64,000 nt of DNA from Schistocerca nitens. Its lineage: Eukaryota; Arthropoda; Insecta; Orthoptera; Acrididae. The notes beneath the pieces were generated by a model that searched no databases, was not told the DNA's origin, and saw nothing but the letters and a program-made list of their open reading frames with translations. Location: NCBI RefSeq assembly GCF_023898315.1, contig NC_064622.1, positions 274,527,503 through 274,591,502 of the forward strand, in the 5' to 3' direction. The stretch's first letter is position 1; each line of letters begins with the position of its first letter. The position numbers and the translations under genes are program-made. Below are positions 36,306 to 48,189 of this stretch, one piece after another.

Positions 36306-38700
36306 AAGAAAGTTAGATTAGATTAGTTGTTCGTTCCATAGATCCGTGCTGAGGAGATCCTCGTGGACGTTGAAAAAATGTCAAAGAAAAACATTTTTTA
36401 TAGCTGAAATAACAATACTAATAGTATGAATATATACAATACATCATTTGTTTCTATTAAAAAATTCGTCAATGGAGTAGAAGGAGTTGACTCAGCAGCA
36501 TAGAAATACCCAGAACATGCAAATCAGTTGGAGGCGACTTTAACCTATCTAGCATAGACTGGGGTGCCTACGGATTCATTGCAGGTGGTACAGACAAGCA
36601 GACTTGTGAAGTAGTTTTGAGCTCGTTTTCTAAATCTGTCTTGACAGCGCTCACATGCAATGGAAATATCTTAGACCTTGTAGCTACAAACAGGCCTGAC
36701 CTTATCGACGGTTACTATAGGTAATAAATACATCAAGAAGGCTAGACGAGCATTTCTGCTAGAAACAGCAGATAAGACGTTATTCGCATCCCACTTAGAC
36801 AATGAATGGACATTACTGAGTTCCAATAGAGAAGTTATGGGCAAATTTTAAACAGATTATAAATTATTCTCTGGAGGAGTATGTGCCAACTAAGTGGATT
36901 AGTGCCAACTAAGTGGATTAGAGACGGCTGTGATTTGATAACAAAATTAAGAAAATGTTGAGGAGGCAGAGATTGTTGACCCCTCGGTTCAAAAAAGGAG
37001 CACAAATGATGACAGGCAAAAGTTAGTAGCAATTTGTGTGTTTGTAAAAAGAACAATGTGCAAAGCATACAGCAATCACCATGATACCTTAACAGGAGAT
37101 CTTGGCAAGAACCCAAGAAAATTCTGTCCTAGATAAAATCACTAAGCTGATCTAATTCTTCTATCCAATCATTCATTGATCAGTCTGGTGTGGCAACAGA
37201 AGACAGCAAAAGGAAAACTGAAGTTTTAAATTTCGCATTCCAGAAATCATTCATGTAGGATCGTACAAACATACCTTTGTTTGAACATTGCACAAGAAGA
37301 TGACATAGTAATAGGCATCCCTGGCATGGAGAAGAAACTGAAAGAACTGAAAACGAATAAGTCACCAGGTCCGGAAAAAATCCCTATTCAGTTTGACAGA
37401 GAGTACTCTACGGCATTGGCCACTTACTGAGCTTTCAATCATCGCAATATTTCTCACCCAACACAAAGTTCCAGTTGACTCCTACATATAAGAAGGTTAA
37501 AGGAACAGAACCACAAAATTACAGACCGATATCATAAACATCAGTGTGCCACCAAATTCTCGAACATATTCTCAGTTCAGATATGATAAATTTCCTTGAC
37601 CGGTAAAGCTTCTGTCCTCAGATGAGAACATATTTAGAGAGCATTGCTTGTACAAAACTTAGCCCTTTTCTTGCATGGTGTCCTGTGAACCGTGGATGGA
37701 GGGCAACAGGTAGATAGCATATCCCTAGATTTCCAGAAAGCATTTGGTACAGTGCCCCACTGCAGACTGTTAACGAATAGGTTCCTAGATATGTGAGTGG
37801 CTCGAAGACTTCTTAAGTAACAGAGGTCAGTATGTTGTCCTCGACAGTGAGTGTTCATCAGAGACCAGGGTATCGTCAGGAGTGCCCCAGGAAATGTGAC
37901 AGGCCCGCCCTTATTCTCAATGTACATACATGATTTGGCAAACAGGGTAAGCAGCAATCTGCAGTCATTTGCTGATGATGCTGTGGTGTACAATAAGGTG
38001 TCATTGTTGAGTGACTGTTGGAGGATGCAAGATTATTTACACAAAATTTCTAGTCAGCCTGATGAATGGCAGCTAGCTGTAAATATAGAAAAATGTAAGT
38101 TAATACAGGTGAGTAGGAAAAACAATCCTGTAATGCTTGAATACAGCATTAGTAGTGAGCTGTCGGACACTGTTTCGCTGATTAAATATCTGGACATTAG
38201 GTTGCAAAGCAATATGAAATGGAATGAGTAATTCATCTGTAAAGGAGACTGCACATAGAACACTATTGTATCCCATTCTGTAGTATTACTCGGGAGTTTG
38301 GGATCCCCACTAGGTCGGGTTGGAGGAAGACATTGAAAAAATTCAGTCGGGGCACTAGATTTGTTAGATTAACACACAAGTGTTATGGAGATGCTTCTTG
38401 AACTCAAATGAGAATCTATGAAGGGAAGATGACTTTTTCATGAAACACTATTGAGAAAATTTAGAGAACCAGCATTTGAAGTTGATCTTAGAATAATTCT
38501 GTTGCCACCAACATACATTTTGCATGAGGACCATGGAGATAAGAGAAGATAAATTACGGCTCGTACTGAGGCATATAGGCAATCATTTTTCTCTTGCTGT
38601 GTGTGCAAGTGGAACAGGAAAGGAAATGATTAATAGTGATAAAGGTGCCATTCACCATAAGGAGACTTGCGGAGCATGTCTGTGGCTGTAGATGTAATCA
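36306..38700 (+). mobile_element. Decayed Jockey/CR1-like LINE (endonuclease and RT relics)
   Basis: GGDFNLSSIDWGAY (about 36525-36570) and GNILDLVATNRPDLID mark the AP-endonuclease domain. Downstream are PQNYRPIS, SSGVPQ-like and FADDAVVYNKVSLLSD (about 37964-38010) RT motifs, and a C-terminal WNRK piece before a degenerate TGTAGATGT tail near 38690. Many stops are present. A 'tagattagattag' stretch at 36315-36325, often found at the 3' end of another insect LINE, lies just upstream and may belong to a separate fragment. A 19-bp tandem duplication is at 36883-36920. Confidence 0.8.
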
Positions 38701-40133
38701 ACGGCCTTAACTCAACCATACCAGAGGTAGTCCAGATGATAACTGAAAAGTTAATTGTTTGTCTCATAAAGACTCTTATCAAAAGTAAAATTCAATTGAG
38801 AAAACTTGTAAATTACAGGGAGACAAGACGGCTGGCCAATATTTTCCTCCAGAAGGTGAAATACCTTTTACAGCTTAGACTGAGTACACAAAACCCAATC
38901 TACTACTACTCAATTGGCAAAGAGGATATTAGAGAGTTAATTGAGGTGCTTCTGCAGACATTTCTTCCCTTGAGTTATTTTAATGACCTCCCTTTTCTGG
39001 ATCTTCACAAACATCTTCCCAGATGTGTCACTTTATTATAGGACATAACTAAAATAAGGCTTTCATCAACATAAGGTTGGTTGGGACTAGGCATGCTCGT
39101 ATCGGAAGTGGTATTTCATTACCTTCTTCCAACCTTTGAACTGATTACCCAGGCAGTTAATAGGGAGAGCTACAGTTTGACATGGACTCCAAACTGAGCT
39201 GCAGCTCACCATTTTTCACATTAACAAATACCAGAGGTGAAACAAATGATAAGTGACACATACAAATCCTAGAACTGAATGGGAGTCAAACCTGGGACCT
39301 GTGCAAACAAGCCTTTTGAATAGATGTTCTTCAGCTTGCCAACAGCATCATTCTTTGGCGCTGACTTTTCCTTATGCTCAACTGACCCCGCAGACATTGT
39401 ACGGAGGCAAGTTGGTACTGCTCTATTGAAGTAACAATGTCCCACTCTGGTTACAATTCCCTGAAACAAAGCTACCAAAATGGACAAAAGAGAGAAAGTA
39501 TCAGACTTTCAAATGCTGAGAGCAAAGGCTCAATGAATGATTAAAGAAAATGGAAAGAGATCATAGCAAGATTCTGAGTTCTGTAAATTATTCTACCCCA
39601 GCCACAAGAGAATGAGAGTAAAGTAGGGTTACTACTAAAAGCAAAAGGAACAAAGGTAGTAGCTTCCATACAGTGAAAGGGTGTCTTATCACAACTTATT
39701 GTAGGCAGTGGGAGAATTATTTTTTTTTCCAGTGCACCATCTAGTTCTAGACAAGACCTCACGTTTTAAAATTGGAATCCATGGAGAAGATAAGACTGGG
39801 TTTAACTGAGTTTCTCACTCCAGTCTGTTCCTTGGTCCATCTGTCTCTCCTTACAATTACCAACATGCAAATCTCAATCTTTTCAATTGTTTCCACATTA
39901 AGATCCACAATTTACTGCCTTAAGTCAGAACTGATAATACTGTTTGGAAGCTCTCCCTTTGATACTGACTAGAATCTTTATTTTGAGAACACTGTGTAGT
40001 TACTAAACACTTAAAAAATTTTCATGCTTCTGTTTACTTATTTTGCTGAACATCTAATTGTTGTTTTAAAGTATGATTTTAGGTCTACTATCAAACTCAA
40101 TTTTCAGTTCAACTGCTTCAAGAAACTGGATAT
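38701..40133. other. Unassigned sequence
   Basis: An open frame ending near 39041 begins inside the LINE tail and has no recognised domain; I do not call it a gene. A segment at 39270-39310 ('gggagtcaaacctggg') faintly resembles a minus-strand tRNA B box. Confidence 0.35.
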
Positions 40134-40135
40134 TA

Positions 40136-41417
40136 CAAGGGTTTTTCAATAAGTAATGCCCCACTTTTTTTCTCAGAACATATTTATTGTTAAGAGTCAG
40201 AATTTGGTGACAACATACATCAAAGTCTCGTCCATGTCCTATTTTTCTACTTAGTCACCATCATGTTCTATGGCCAACGTGGAAGAGCATGTATTCCCTG
40301 GTGGTAAAAGGTCTTGTCCTGTAGGTGTAGCCATGTTTTCACTGGGTGGCTGACACAGTGTGTTCCCTGTAGAGAATCTTTAAGCAGCCCAAAGAGATGG
40401 AAGTCCGAGGGTGCCAGGTCTAGACTGTAGAGTGGATGAGGTAATGATGTCCAACCAAATTTGCCAATGTGTTCCTGGGTCTCAGACTTGTGTGAGGGCG
40501 TGCGTTATCATGTTGGAGCAAGATTTATGCTGGATTCTTGTCCGATTGAACACGTTGGAAATGGTTCTTGAGTTTATTCAGAGTCTTCATGTACGCCTCT
40601 GAATTTATGGTTGACCCTTGTGGCATCACATCCATGAGAATGATGCAATCACAATCCCAGAAGACTGTCATCGTGACTTTTCCGGCAGAGGGGTTGTCTT
40701 GAATTTCTTCTTTCGTGATGAATGAGGATGATGCCACTCCATGGACTGTCTTTTTGTTTCCGGCGCAAAGTGGTGCACCCAGCTTTCGTCCCCCATAATG
40801 ATTCTTGGCAGAAAGGCCTCTCCGTTGGCCTCAAAATGCTCCAACAATTCAAATGAAATAGCCTTTCTCTGAATCTTGTGGTCTGCTGTGAGCATTCGTG
40901 GAACCCATCATGAGAACCTCTATGAATATCCGAGAGTCTCAATCATTGCAGACGCATTTCCAATGCTGACCAACACCTGTAGATCCACTTGTCGAGCTGT
41001 GATGCGCTAGTCAGCATGAATAACGACATCTGCAGGATTCAGCATTTCTGGAGCAGGGCCTATGACAGGACGTCCTGAGCATGGCTGATCATGGAGCTGT
41101 TTCTGCATTTCATGAGGCTGTAACTTCCTTTACCCATCACCCAACTGTATTCCTATCAACTGCAGCATTGCCATACACTGCACAGAAACATTTATGGATG
41201 TTCACCACAATTTCTTTTTCTACTCACAAGAATTCAATAACAGCACGCTGCCTGTAACATGAGTCATGTGTAGACGCCATTTTGATGCCGTGCTATAGCT
41301 CTACCATCGGCCAGAACAGTTTGTAACTTCACTGTGAAGCACCAACAAGGACATTTGTCTATGCATATTAATGGCTTTATAAAAAAATGTAGGGCATTAC
41401 TTATTGAATGACCCTCG
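40136..41417 (-). mobile_element. Mariner transposon with TIRs, disrupted
   Basis: The ends (CAAGGGTTTTTCAATAAGT on the left, CGAGGGTCATTCAATAAGT on the right) are inverted repeats of about 30 bp, flanked by TA at 40134-40135 and 41418-41419. The length of 1282 bp is typical. The minus strand encodes GDESWVHHFAPETKRQSMEW, HHPHSSRKKKFKT, TMTVFWDCDCIILMDVMPQG, then LLQHDNARPHTSL: a mariner transposase in shifted frames. The third catalytic site is degraded (SPDLAPSD no longer readable). Confidence 0.9.
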
Positions 41418-41419
41418 TA

Positions 41420-42109
41420 CAACTGTAAGTATTTCAAATTCTGTATTTTGTATCACTACCAGTCAGCTGTATTTGTACCATTTACTTTATTTTTCATTAT
41501 GCTGATATGTATAAAATGAAAATGTATCATTTAGGGAACTTTGGAATAACATAGGTGAGCAAGATGTAACATACTATAGCAGCAGAGTTAAGAGCACTCG
41601 CTCTTGTTGACTATATTACAAATATGGTCCTTCCTTCTCATTCTTGTATGGTAAATCTCCCCTAACCCGCAGTTCTGGGTGACTTTCCCAAAATCTACCC
41701 CTTTTCCTAGACCTCTCCAGTCCTTTTCCTTCACCCTTCTTCCTTCCTCTTCAACCCTTCTGCCTGAAGGAGCCACTGGCTCTGAAAGCTTGCTAATTAC
41801 ATCAGTCTTTTATGTTGTGTTTTGCCGCTGCTTGGTGAATAGATTTTTTATCTATCCAATTAAATAAATATGGTATTTGGCACAATCACTGGTTAAACTG
41901 AGTGAAGTTTTGTAACTGTGAAATACGGGCAAAAGTATATGAGGCTATTAGAGGTTAGAAGAAAGGAAAGGTACGTATTAACGGGAGGTTTCAATAGAAA
42001 TGGTCAATCCTGGAAACAAATCAATGCAAAAAGGAATTCTAAAATTATTTAGAATATTTTCAGTAAAACCACTAACAGTACCTCCATTTTGACAGCCGTC
42101 GTACCTTTC
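41420..42109. other. Flank with C/T-rich, PLE-tail-like block at 41620-41880
   Basis: A pyrimidine-rich block, then 'tctgaaagcttgctaatt' and 'ctatccaattaaataaa', resembles the 3' non-coding part of Penelope-like elements as I remember them. The rest is unassigned. Confidence 0.35.
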
Positions 42110-42604
42110 ACACCAAAAAATCCCTCCCATATAGCTTGGCCACCCAGGGACGGCATATCTGCAGTGACAAAAACTCCCTTGCTCAGTATGCTGAGGGTGT
42201 CACCAGGGCCTTCACAGGCAGGCACTATCTCCCAGACCTAGTCCGCAAACAGATCTCCCCTACCATTTTCCCTCACACCCACAACCCTCCCACCATCCCC
42301 AAGAACCAGCCACAAAGGAGTGTCCCCTTCATCACGCAGTACGACCCTGGACCAGAACAACTGAATCAAATCCTTCACTAGAGCTTTTATTACCTATCTT
42401 CGTGCCCTGAAATGAGGGACATTCTACCCGAGATTCTTTCCACATCTCCCAAAGTGGTGTTCCACTGTCCAGCCAACATCCACAACATTCTAGTCCATTC
42501 CTATGCCATTCCCAATCCCTTGCCACAAGGATCACATCCCTGTGGAAGACCCAGGTACAAAACCTGCCCAATCCACCCACAAAACACTTCCTGTTCCAGT
42601 CCTG

Positions 42605-42841
42605 CCAGACCGAGTGAGGTGGCGCAGTGGCTAGCACACTGGACTCACATTCAGGAGGACGACAGTTCAATCCCGCATCCAGCCATCCTGATTTTGGTTT
42701 TCCGTGATTTCCCTAAATCGCACCAGGCAAATGCCGGGATGGTTCCTTTGAAAGGGCACGGCCGGCTTCCTTCCCCGTCCTTCCCTAATCCGATGAGACC
42801 GATGACATCGCTGTCTGGTCTCCTCCCCCCAAACAATACAA
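42605..42841 (+). mobile_element. tRNA-derived SINE with 10-bp target duplication
   Basis: TCCAGTCCTG occurs immediately before (42595-42604) and after (42842-42851). The head has A box 'ggtggcgcagtgg' and B box 'agttcaatccc'. The body continues 'ttttccgtgatttccctaa', 'caaatgccgggatggttcc', 'ccttccctaatccgatgag' and ends near 'tcctccccccaaacaata'. I recognise it as a common orthopteran SINE type. Removing it restores the reading of the PLE across 42604/42842. Confidence 0.92.
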
Positions 42842-43535
42842 TCCAGTCCTGTCACAGGTTTATCCTACCCCATCAGTGGCCAGACCACCTGTGAAAGCAG
42901 CCATGTCATTTACCAGCTCTGCTGCAATCATTGCACAGCTTTTTATATGGGTATGACTACCAACCAGCTGTCCACCAGGATGAATGGCCACCACCAAACT
43001 GTGGCCAAGAGCACAGTATCCCACCCTGTGGCACAACATGCAGCTGAACATAACATACTTGATTTCAATGGCTACTTCACTGCCTGAGCCATCTGGATCC
43101 TTCCCTTTTCTGAACTGCGCAGATGGGAGTTATCCTTACAACACATCCTCCACTCCCATAATTATCCTGGTTTCAATCTACACTCATAAACCATCCCCAC
43201 ATCCTCCACCCAACAGTTTACATCCTGTCTCTCCCATCAGCTCCTCCCCATTCCCATCTTCCACCCTGTTTATTTGCATCCCTCTGCCAATGCTCTGCCC
43301 ATCTTTCCCCACTCTTCCCTTTTTTGTTCCTTTTCTCCCACCTCCCTGCCTCACAAACTCCTGATGCTGCATCTGTTGGCAGTCTAGTCCCTGCACACTC
43401 CACCAGACAGCATTTGTCTCTCTCCCCACCCATACACTACTATCCCCTCCCCTTCCTCACCCCCTCCAGGTTGCTGCTTGCATCCTACATGATAGCTGCT
43501 GGAGTTGGTGGTTGTGTGTGCATGGGATATGCTTT

Positions 43536-43538
<3 letters not shown>

Positions 43539-43567
<29 letters not shown>
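43539..43567 (+). repeat. (GT)n microsatellite
   Basis: GT array in the 3' non-coding part of the PLE, a position where the copies near 47.5 kb and 19.3 kb also carry dinucleotide arrays. Confidence 0.9.
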
Positions 43568-43569
<2 letters not shown>

Positions 43570-43720
43570 GGCTGTGGCTAAAAGCTTTATGTGAGTGTCT
43601 TGTAATTATGTCTGTTTACACTTTGACATGTCTTCTTTACCGTAAACAGCAATCTGTCCTTTCCTACATTGTTGATATTACTACCTTTAGTTTCCATTGT
43701 TTCAAAATATTGGTTGTTAT

Positions 43721-44147
43721 TTTTCCTCTTTCCCACACATTTTATGGAATATATACTCGAACTGCTCAGCATTGTGCTCTGTTTGGACTTAGGTTTGTAT
43801 GTCATCATTGTTCTTAAGTGAAGTCACTTATTATTCACCATTTTTATAATCAGTATAAAAATTTAGAGTGGACGGTTATATGGTTACCTGACTCACTCAT
43901 AGGTATTATTTTCATGAAAGTAGTTGTTTCACATTATCTTATTTGTTATACTCATAGTATTTTGATTCAGTGTTTTGTTTTTCATTGTGGCAAAAGATTT
44001 AACTCTGTTATACAATAGAGCAGACACATCTATTCATCCCATATTCTGAAAGACAAAAACCAAAACATATAACACTCTGCTACTTACTATTGAGGCAGTA
44101 AGGAGATGACTGGGAAGTTGTAAGGTGGTAGGTCAAAATTGTACATA
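43721..44147. other. Intergenic sequence, nothing recognised
   Basis: A+T-rich spacer between TEs. Confidence 0.4.
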
Positions 44148-44939
44148 CAAGGTGTTTTGTAAAGAATGACCTGATTTTGAATGGTTGTAATTACGAAACA
44201 TGGGATATGCTGGCTAGAAAATGTGTGTTGTTTTGGCAATAAGATGTGTGTTGTCTGAATGGGTGTAGCCTAGAGGTTCAGAAAATTGCTTTTAGATGCC
44301 AGTCAGAAGGCATTTTGTTTACTGCACTCTTCAGAGAGTGAGTCACTGATTCCGGTCCAGAAAGCTTTTCGTCAGTGTTTTGCCACTGATCCACCTGCAC
44401 CCAAAAACTTTCCTTGTTGGTATCGTCAATTTGAAGAGACAGGATGCTTCTGCAAAGGTAAGAGTCCAGGTCGATCTCACACTTCTGATGACATGGTGGA
44501 ATGAGCTATCTTCAAAAGGTGCAGAACTGGCTTTTTCCTCAACTTCAGAAGGACTCTGATGACTTCATTTTCTGACAGGATGGAGCTCCACCACACTGAT
44601 ACGACGATGTATGTCAGTTTCTCAGTGACACTCTGCCTCATTGCTGAATAGGACACAAAGGACCCTGCGACATTGCCCTGCAATCTTGGCCTCCAAGATC
44701 GCCAGACGTCACCCCGTGTGATTTTTGTCTTGTGCGGATATGTAAAGAATAACAGCCGCCATAACTTCTGTAAAAGCAGATATATTTTGTAAAATTTAGC
44801 TATCATGTTCATGGTGCTGCTGATGGAGCATTTGTAATAGCATAGCTAAAACTTTGATTTTATGAGTATTTTGCAAATTTCCCAGTGTTTGCAGTATGTT
44901 GCCATCAATAAAAATGGATATTCTTTTTGAAACACTCTG
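44148..44939 (+). mobile_element. Internally deleted Tc1/mariner-superfamily element (WPPRSPD clade)
   Basis: TA flanks (44146-44147; 44940-44941) and ends CAAGGTGTTTTGTAAAGAA / CAGAGTGTTTCAAAAAGAA as short inverted repeats. The 792-bp interior keeps an N-terminal HTH region (VQKAFRQCFATDPPAPKNF, WYRQFEETGCFCKGKSPGRS), then jumps to the C-terminal catalytic part (QDGAPPH, SDTLPH, SWPPRSPDVTPCDF). The first catalytic aspartate region is deleted. It belongs to the same broad clade as the intact element at 61340-62887 but is clearly diverged from it. Confidence 0.75.
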
Positions 44940-44941
44940 TA

Positions 44942-46544
44942 CTTAAAAAGTGCTTTGTTATCAAAAAACAACTAAAAACTTGACAATTAATAAAATACCC
45001 AATTTAATAGTGGGATCACTGATGACTGGCAAATGAGGCAGTTAAACCCAAGGGTCACCACATCAGTATATACAATTCTTAAAATGCATGGGTGTAAGGT
45101 GATAATTTAAAAAAGAAAGATCGCCGCAGGTTGGAATAAAATCTCCTTTCTTTTCTCATCAAAGTAATCTAATGTAGTAAATAGTTGCAGCAAGAATTAT
45201 TAATTGCCATATGGCATTGCTCCTTAACAATTATAGTTCAAGAACTTCAGTTGATCAAACAAATAGCTGACTCAGCAGGTGCACAAATGGCTTAAGGCCC
45301 AATGATTAATGCCTACCACAGCAAAGCCGTTTCAAATAATTAAATTTTAAAAACAAATCTCATTAAGGAACAAGAAGCCTCAGCCCCTAAAGACTAGCTT
45401 ACAGCAACATGGACCAATCTTAAGTGAACAAAATTTCACTACTCAAGAAACTTTTAGTAATATTTACGACATACACAGGATAACACAAACAATGACTGGC
45501 GGCCATGCAAACTAGTTTTACAATTGGTGAAGGTGCTTTAGGATTTATACAGAATTTGGTTAAGAATATAAGATGCCCATTAGTAATTACATTACACAAC
45601 AGAATTAAAGGATGACTTTTTCAAAACCCTGTAATTGTCTCCCATTCAGATGTATAAGTTTGAAATTTGGCTCAAAGGTACATACAACCTTCTTCTTTAA
45701 TGGTGCAAAATCAAGGCACCCTGCATCACCCTCAGGATCGATGACACTTCAAATAGCAAATCTGTTCATCACTGCTGACGTGTGTCACAGTGGGAAGGTC
45801 GTCAGAGCCCCTCTTAACCACATTTCCTCCTTTCTTTTGACTCATCGGCAATGGAGGTCAGAATGATGACTCCCAGTGTTGAAATTGCGGTTTTCTTATG
45901 AGTGGCTGAGGAAAGTATTTCAGACACCCTGTCACTCAGATTGAAACAAAAATGCCTCAGAGACTGATAAAGGGTGTCAATGAAACCACCCATTTCCCAA
46001 CCATTTTAAAACTGACAGTTTGGTGTGATGTGCAACAGGAAGACGTTCTGGACAATCTTTGATACTGCTGACATCTCCCTAAGACTTAGTCCTTCTACAA
46101 GAACATTGTGGGCTAGCAACCCTACTGAACATGACCTTTGGAGGCAGTGTAACTACAGTTTTTACTCTGGTGTACGGGGTGGAAACAGAAGGGACTGTTC
46201 AAAACCAATTGACAAAATTTGAGTAAGAGTCAAAGCAGCAAATGTGCTTATGCTTTTTCAGTGTTCCTGTGTCACGCCGTCCTGTGGCCTGATCATCGAG
46301 CAGTGAGACATTAACACATGCACGAATAAAATGGCGAAGTGTCTCTCCAATACCCCTCCAGTTTGGCAAAACCCTTGGTGGCACCTGATCACATTATAGA
46401 GAATTTAAAAATGTGGCTTTACACAGAAACCCTGCGAAGTAGTACTAGGCCCCTGCAGGTAGGTAACTACTTTGCAGCTTCGATGCCAGTCGCTTGTACA
46501 GTCGCTTGCACATCCCACATACCCACTGTCTGGCCACAAAGGTG
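44942..46544. other. Unassigned, probably repetitive sequence
   Basis: No coding motif recognised. Part of 45600-46330 has the look of a moderately conserved repeat, but I cannot name the family and see no second copy in this window. Confidence 0.35.
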
Positions 46545-47482
46545 CACCTTTTTAGTGACTCAGAACCACCAGGGCCTGGATCAACTGAATCACATGCTCT
46601 GCCATGGTTTTGACCACCTCTTGTTGTGCCCTGATATGAGGAATATCTTCTCCACCTGTCTCACAGTGGTATTCTATTGCCCATCAAACCTACCCTACTC
46701 CACTCCTTATCATATCTGTGCAATGGACCTAGATGGAAGACTTTCCCAAACATCCTCCGACTACCACCAACACCAGTCCTATCACAGGCAACTCCTATCC
46801 CATCCAAGGCAAGGCCACCTGTTAAAGCAGCCATGTGATCTACCAACTACGCTGCAACTACAACATTGCTTTCTACATGGGCATGGCACTCTACAGGCTG
46901 GCTGTCTGTACACATGAATGGCCACCACCAAATTGTGGCCAGGAGACAGCTGGACCACCCAGTTGCTGAAAATGCTGCCCAAGACAATATGATTCACTTT
47001 GATGACTGTTTTACAGGCTGTGCCATCTGGATTGTTCCTACCAACTCCAAGTTTACTGAATAACACAAAAGTGGGAACTATCTCTACAAAAATCTTTCAT
47101 TATCTTAACTTCCTATGGCCTCAACCTTCTCTAGTCCCCATCCTCCACTTACCTATCCCCTTCCCTGCTCCCACTCAAGCACTACACACGCCTTCTACCC
47201 CAACGCACCTACCAGTCTTTTCCCTTTCTCTTCTTCTCTCCATCCCCCACCCCCCCCCCCCCTCCTCTCCCCAGAACAGCCTCCTGACAAGCAGTCCTAT
47301 TCTGTGCCCACCACATCTCTGATTGCCACAAGTAGCACAGCATCTTATCTTCCCTCACAGTTACCCTGACATCTCTCCTCTCCCTGCCCCATGCCACCTC
47401 GTATCCCTACCACTCACTTTGTGAAGATTCCTGCTCATGTCAGATATAGCCGTAGTCAGTCTCCAGTGCCTGGAGTCGGTAG

Positions 47483-47571
<89 letters not shown>

Positions 47572-47720
47572 GTGCTTGTGTGAATGTGTGTGTTGTACTT
47601 CAGAAGGACTTTGTCTGAAAGATTATATGTTTCAGCAGTCTTTTTCATTGTACCTGTTTGCGATTCAGTGTGTCCTCTATGCGGTAAGTTGCAAGCTACT
47701 CTTCCCACATTGTTGAGAAA
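46545..47720 (+). mobile_element. Penelope-like element, 3' part, decayed
   Basis: It shows the same block order as the copy at 42.1 kb: CPDMRNIF linker, CAMDLDGRL, then in shifting frames the GIY-YIG region with STGWLSVHMNGHHQIVARRQ and HPVAENAAQDNMIHFDDCFT. A C/T-rich tail includes a 12-C run near 47247, then adjacent (GT)n and (GA)n arrays. Stops and frameshifts make it inactive. Confidence 0.72.
47487..47570 (+). repeat. (GT)n directly followed by (GA)n
   Basis: About 19 GT units pass straight into about 22 GA units. Confidence 0.95.
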
Positions 47721-48189
47721 AGAAATTTATGTTTTATTATTGTGTTAGGGAGGCAAGAGCTTGAAAGCAGCAACTGAAGTTGACTGTGTGATCATGAGAA
47801 GCATACTGCATAATGTAATGGTTCAAATTGTCCTTAACAACAGTTTTATCAGACATTTCCTACTGGTGAGCAAGCATGTTGGTGTTGATGCCTACACAAA
47901 AAGCTGTGGTCTGAGTGTGTAATGTCAAAATTATTTATATGTGGTTGGCTGCCTTCACAGTTGGCCTTCATTTTAATCGAACAGGATACACCACCGACAC
48001 GAATGGAGTAGGATGTTCTGGGCAGATGCACAGACCACATTTTGTACCAGACTCTGGGGCATGAATATGACTGATGTAGAAGGGGTTTTGGAGAAGGATT
48101 TGTAGAAGGTCCCAGAATTACTCCCTCCCATTAATGTTAACAGAGTGCACAAAACAGTAAGGGAAGTTCCAGGGTGGAGCACTATATTA
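47721..48189. other. Unassigned spacer
   Basis: A plus-strand frame at about 48000-48190 (FCTRLWGMNMTDVEGVLEKD) looks protein-like in composition but I do not recognise it. Possibly part of a retroelement. Confidence 0.3.

Larger units (their letters stand above)
42110..43720 (+). mobile_element. Penelope-like element, 3' part with GIY-YIG relic
   Basis: After a linker (CPEMRDILPEILSTSPKVVF, PCGRPRYKTCP) comes a frame at about 42880-43085 with TCESSHVIYQLCCNHCTAFY, MGMTTNQLSTRMNGHHQTVA and HPVAQHAAEHN. This fits the GIY-YIG endonuclease that follows the RT in Penelope-like retroelements (Y at the first position; GIY replaced by AFYMGM; R and H retained). A C/T-rich non-coding tail and a (GT)n follow, ending near 'gatattactacc'. 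A SINE interrupts it at 42605-42841. The 5' RT part is absent. Confidence 0.78.

Noticed and set aside
38667..39041. 124-codon open frame
   Set aside because: Its first codons are the tail of a LINE and the rest shows no recognised domain; not enough to call a gene.
42984..43364. 126-codon frame over the PLE endonuclease
   Set aside because: It is a shadow frame; the endonuclease motifs are read in another frame at about 42880-43085.
45612..46222. Open frames that might be a host gene
   Set aside because: Short frames in both directions with no recognisable motif, splice pattern or conservation that I can judge.
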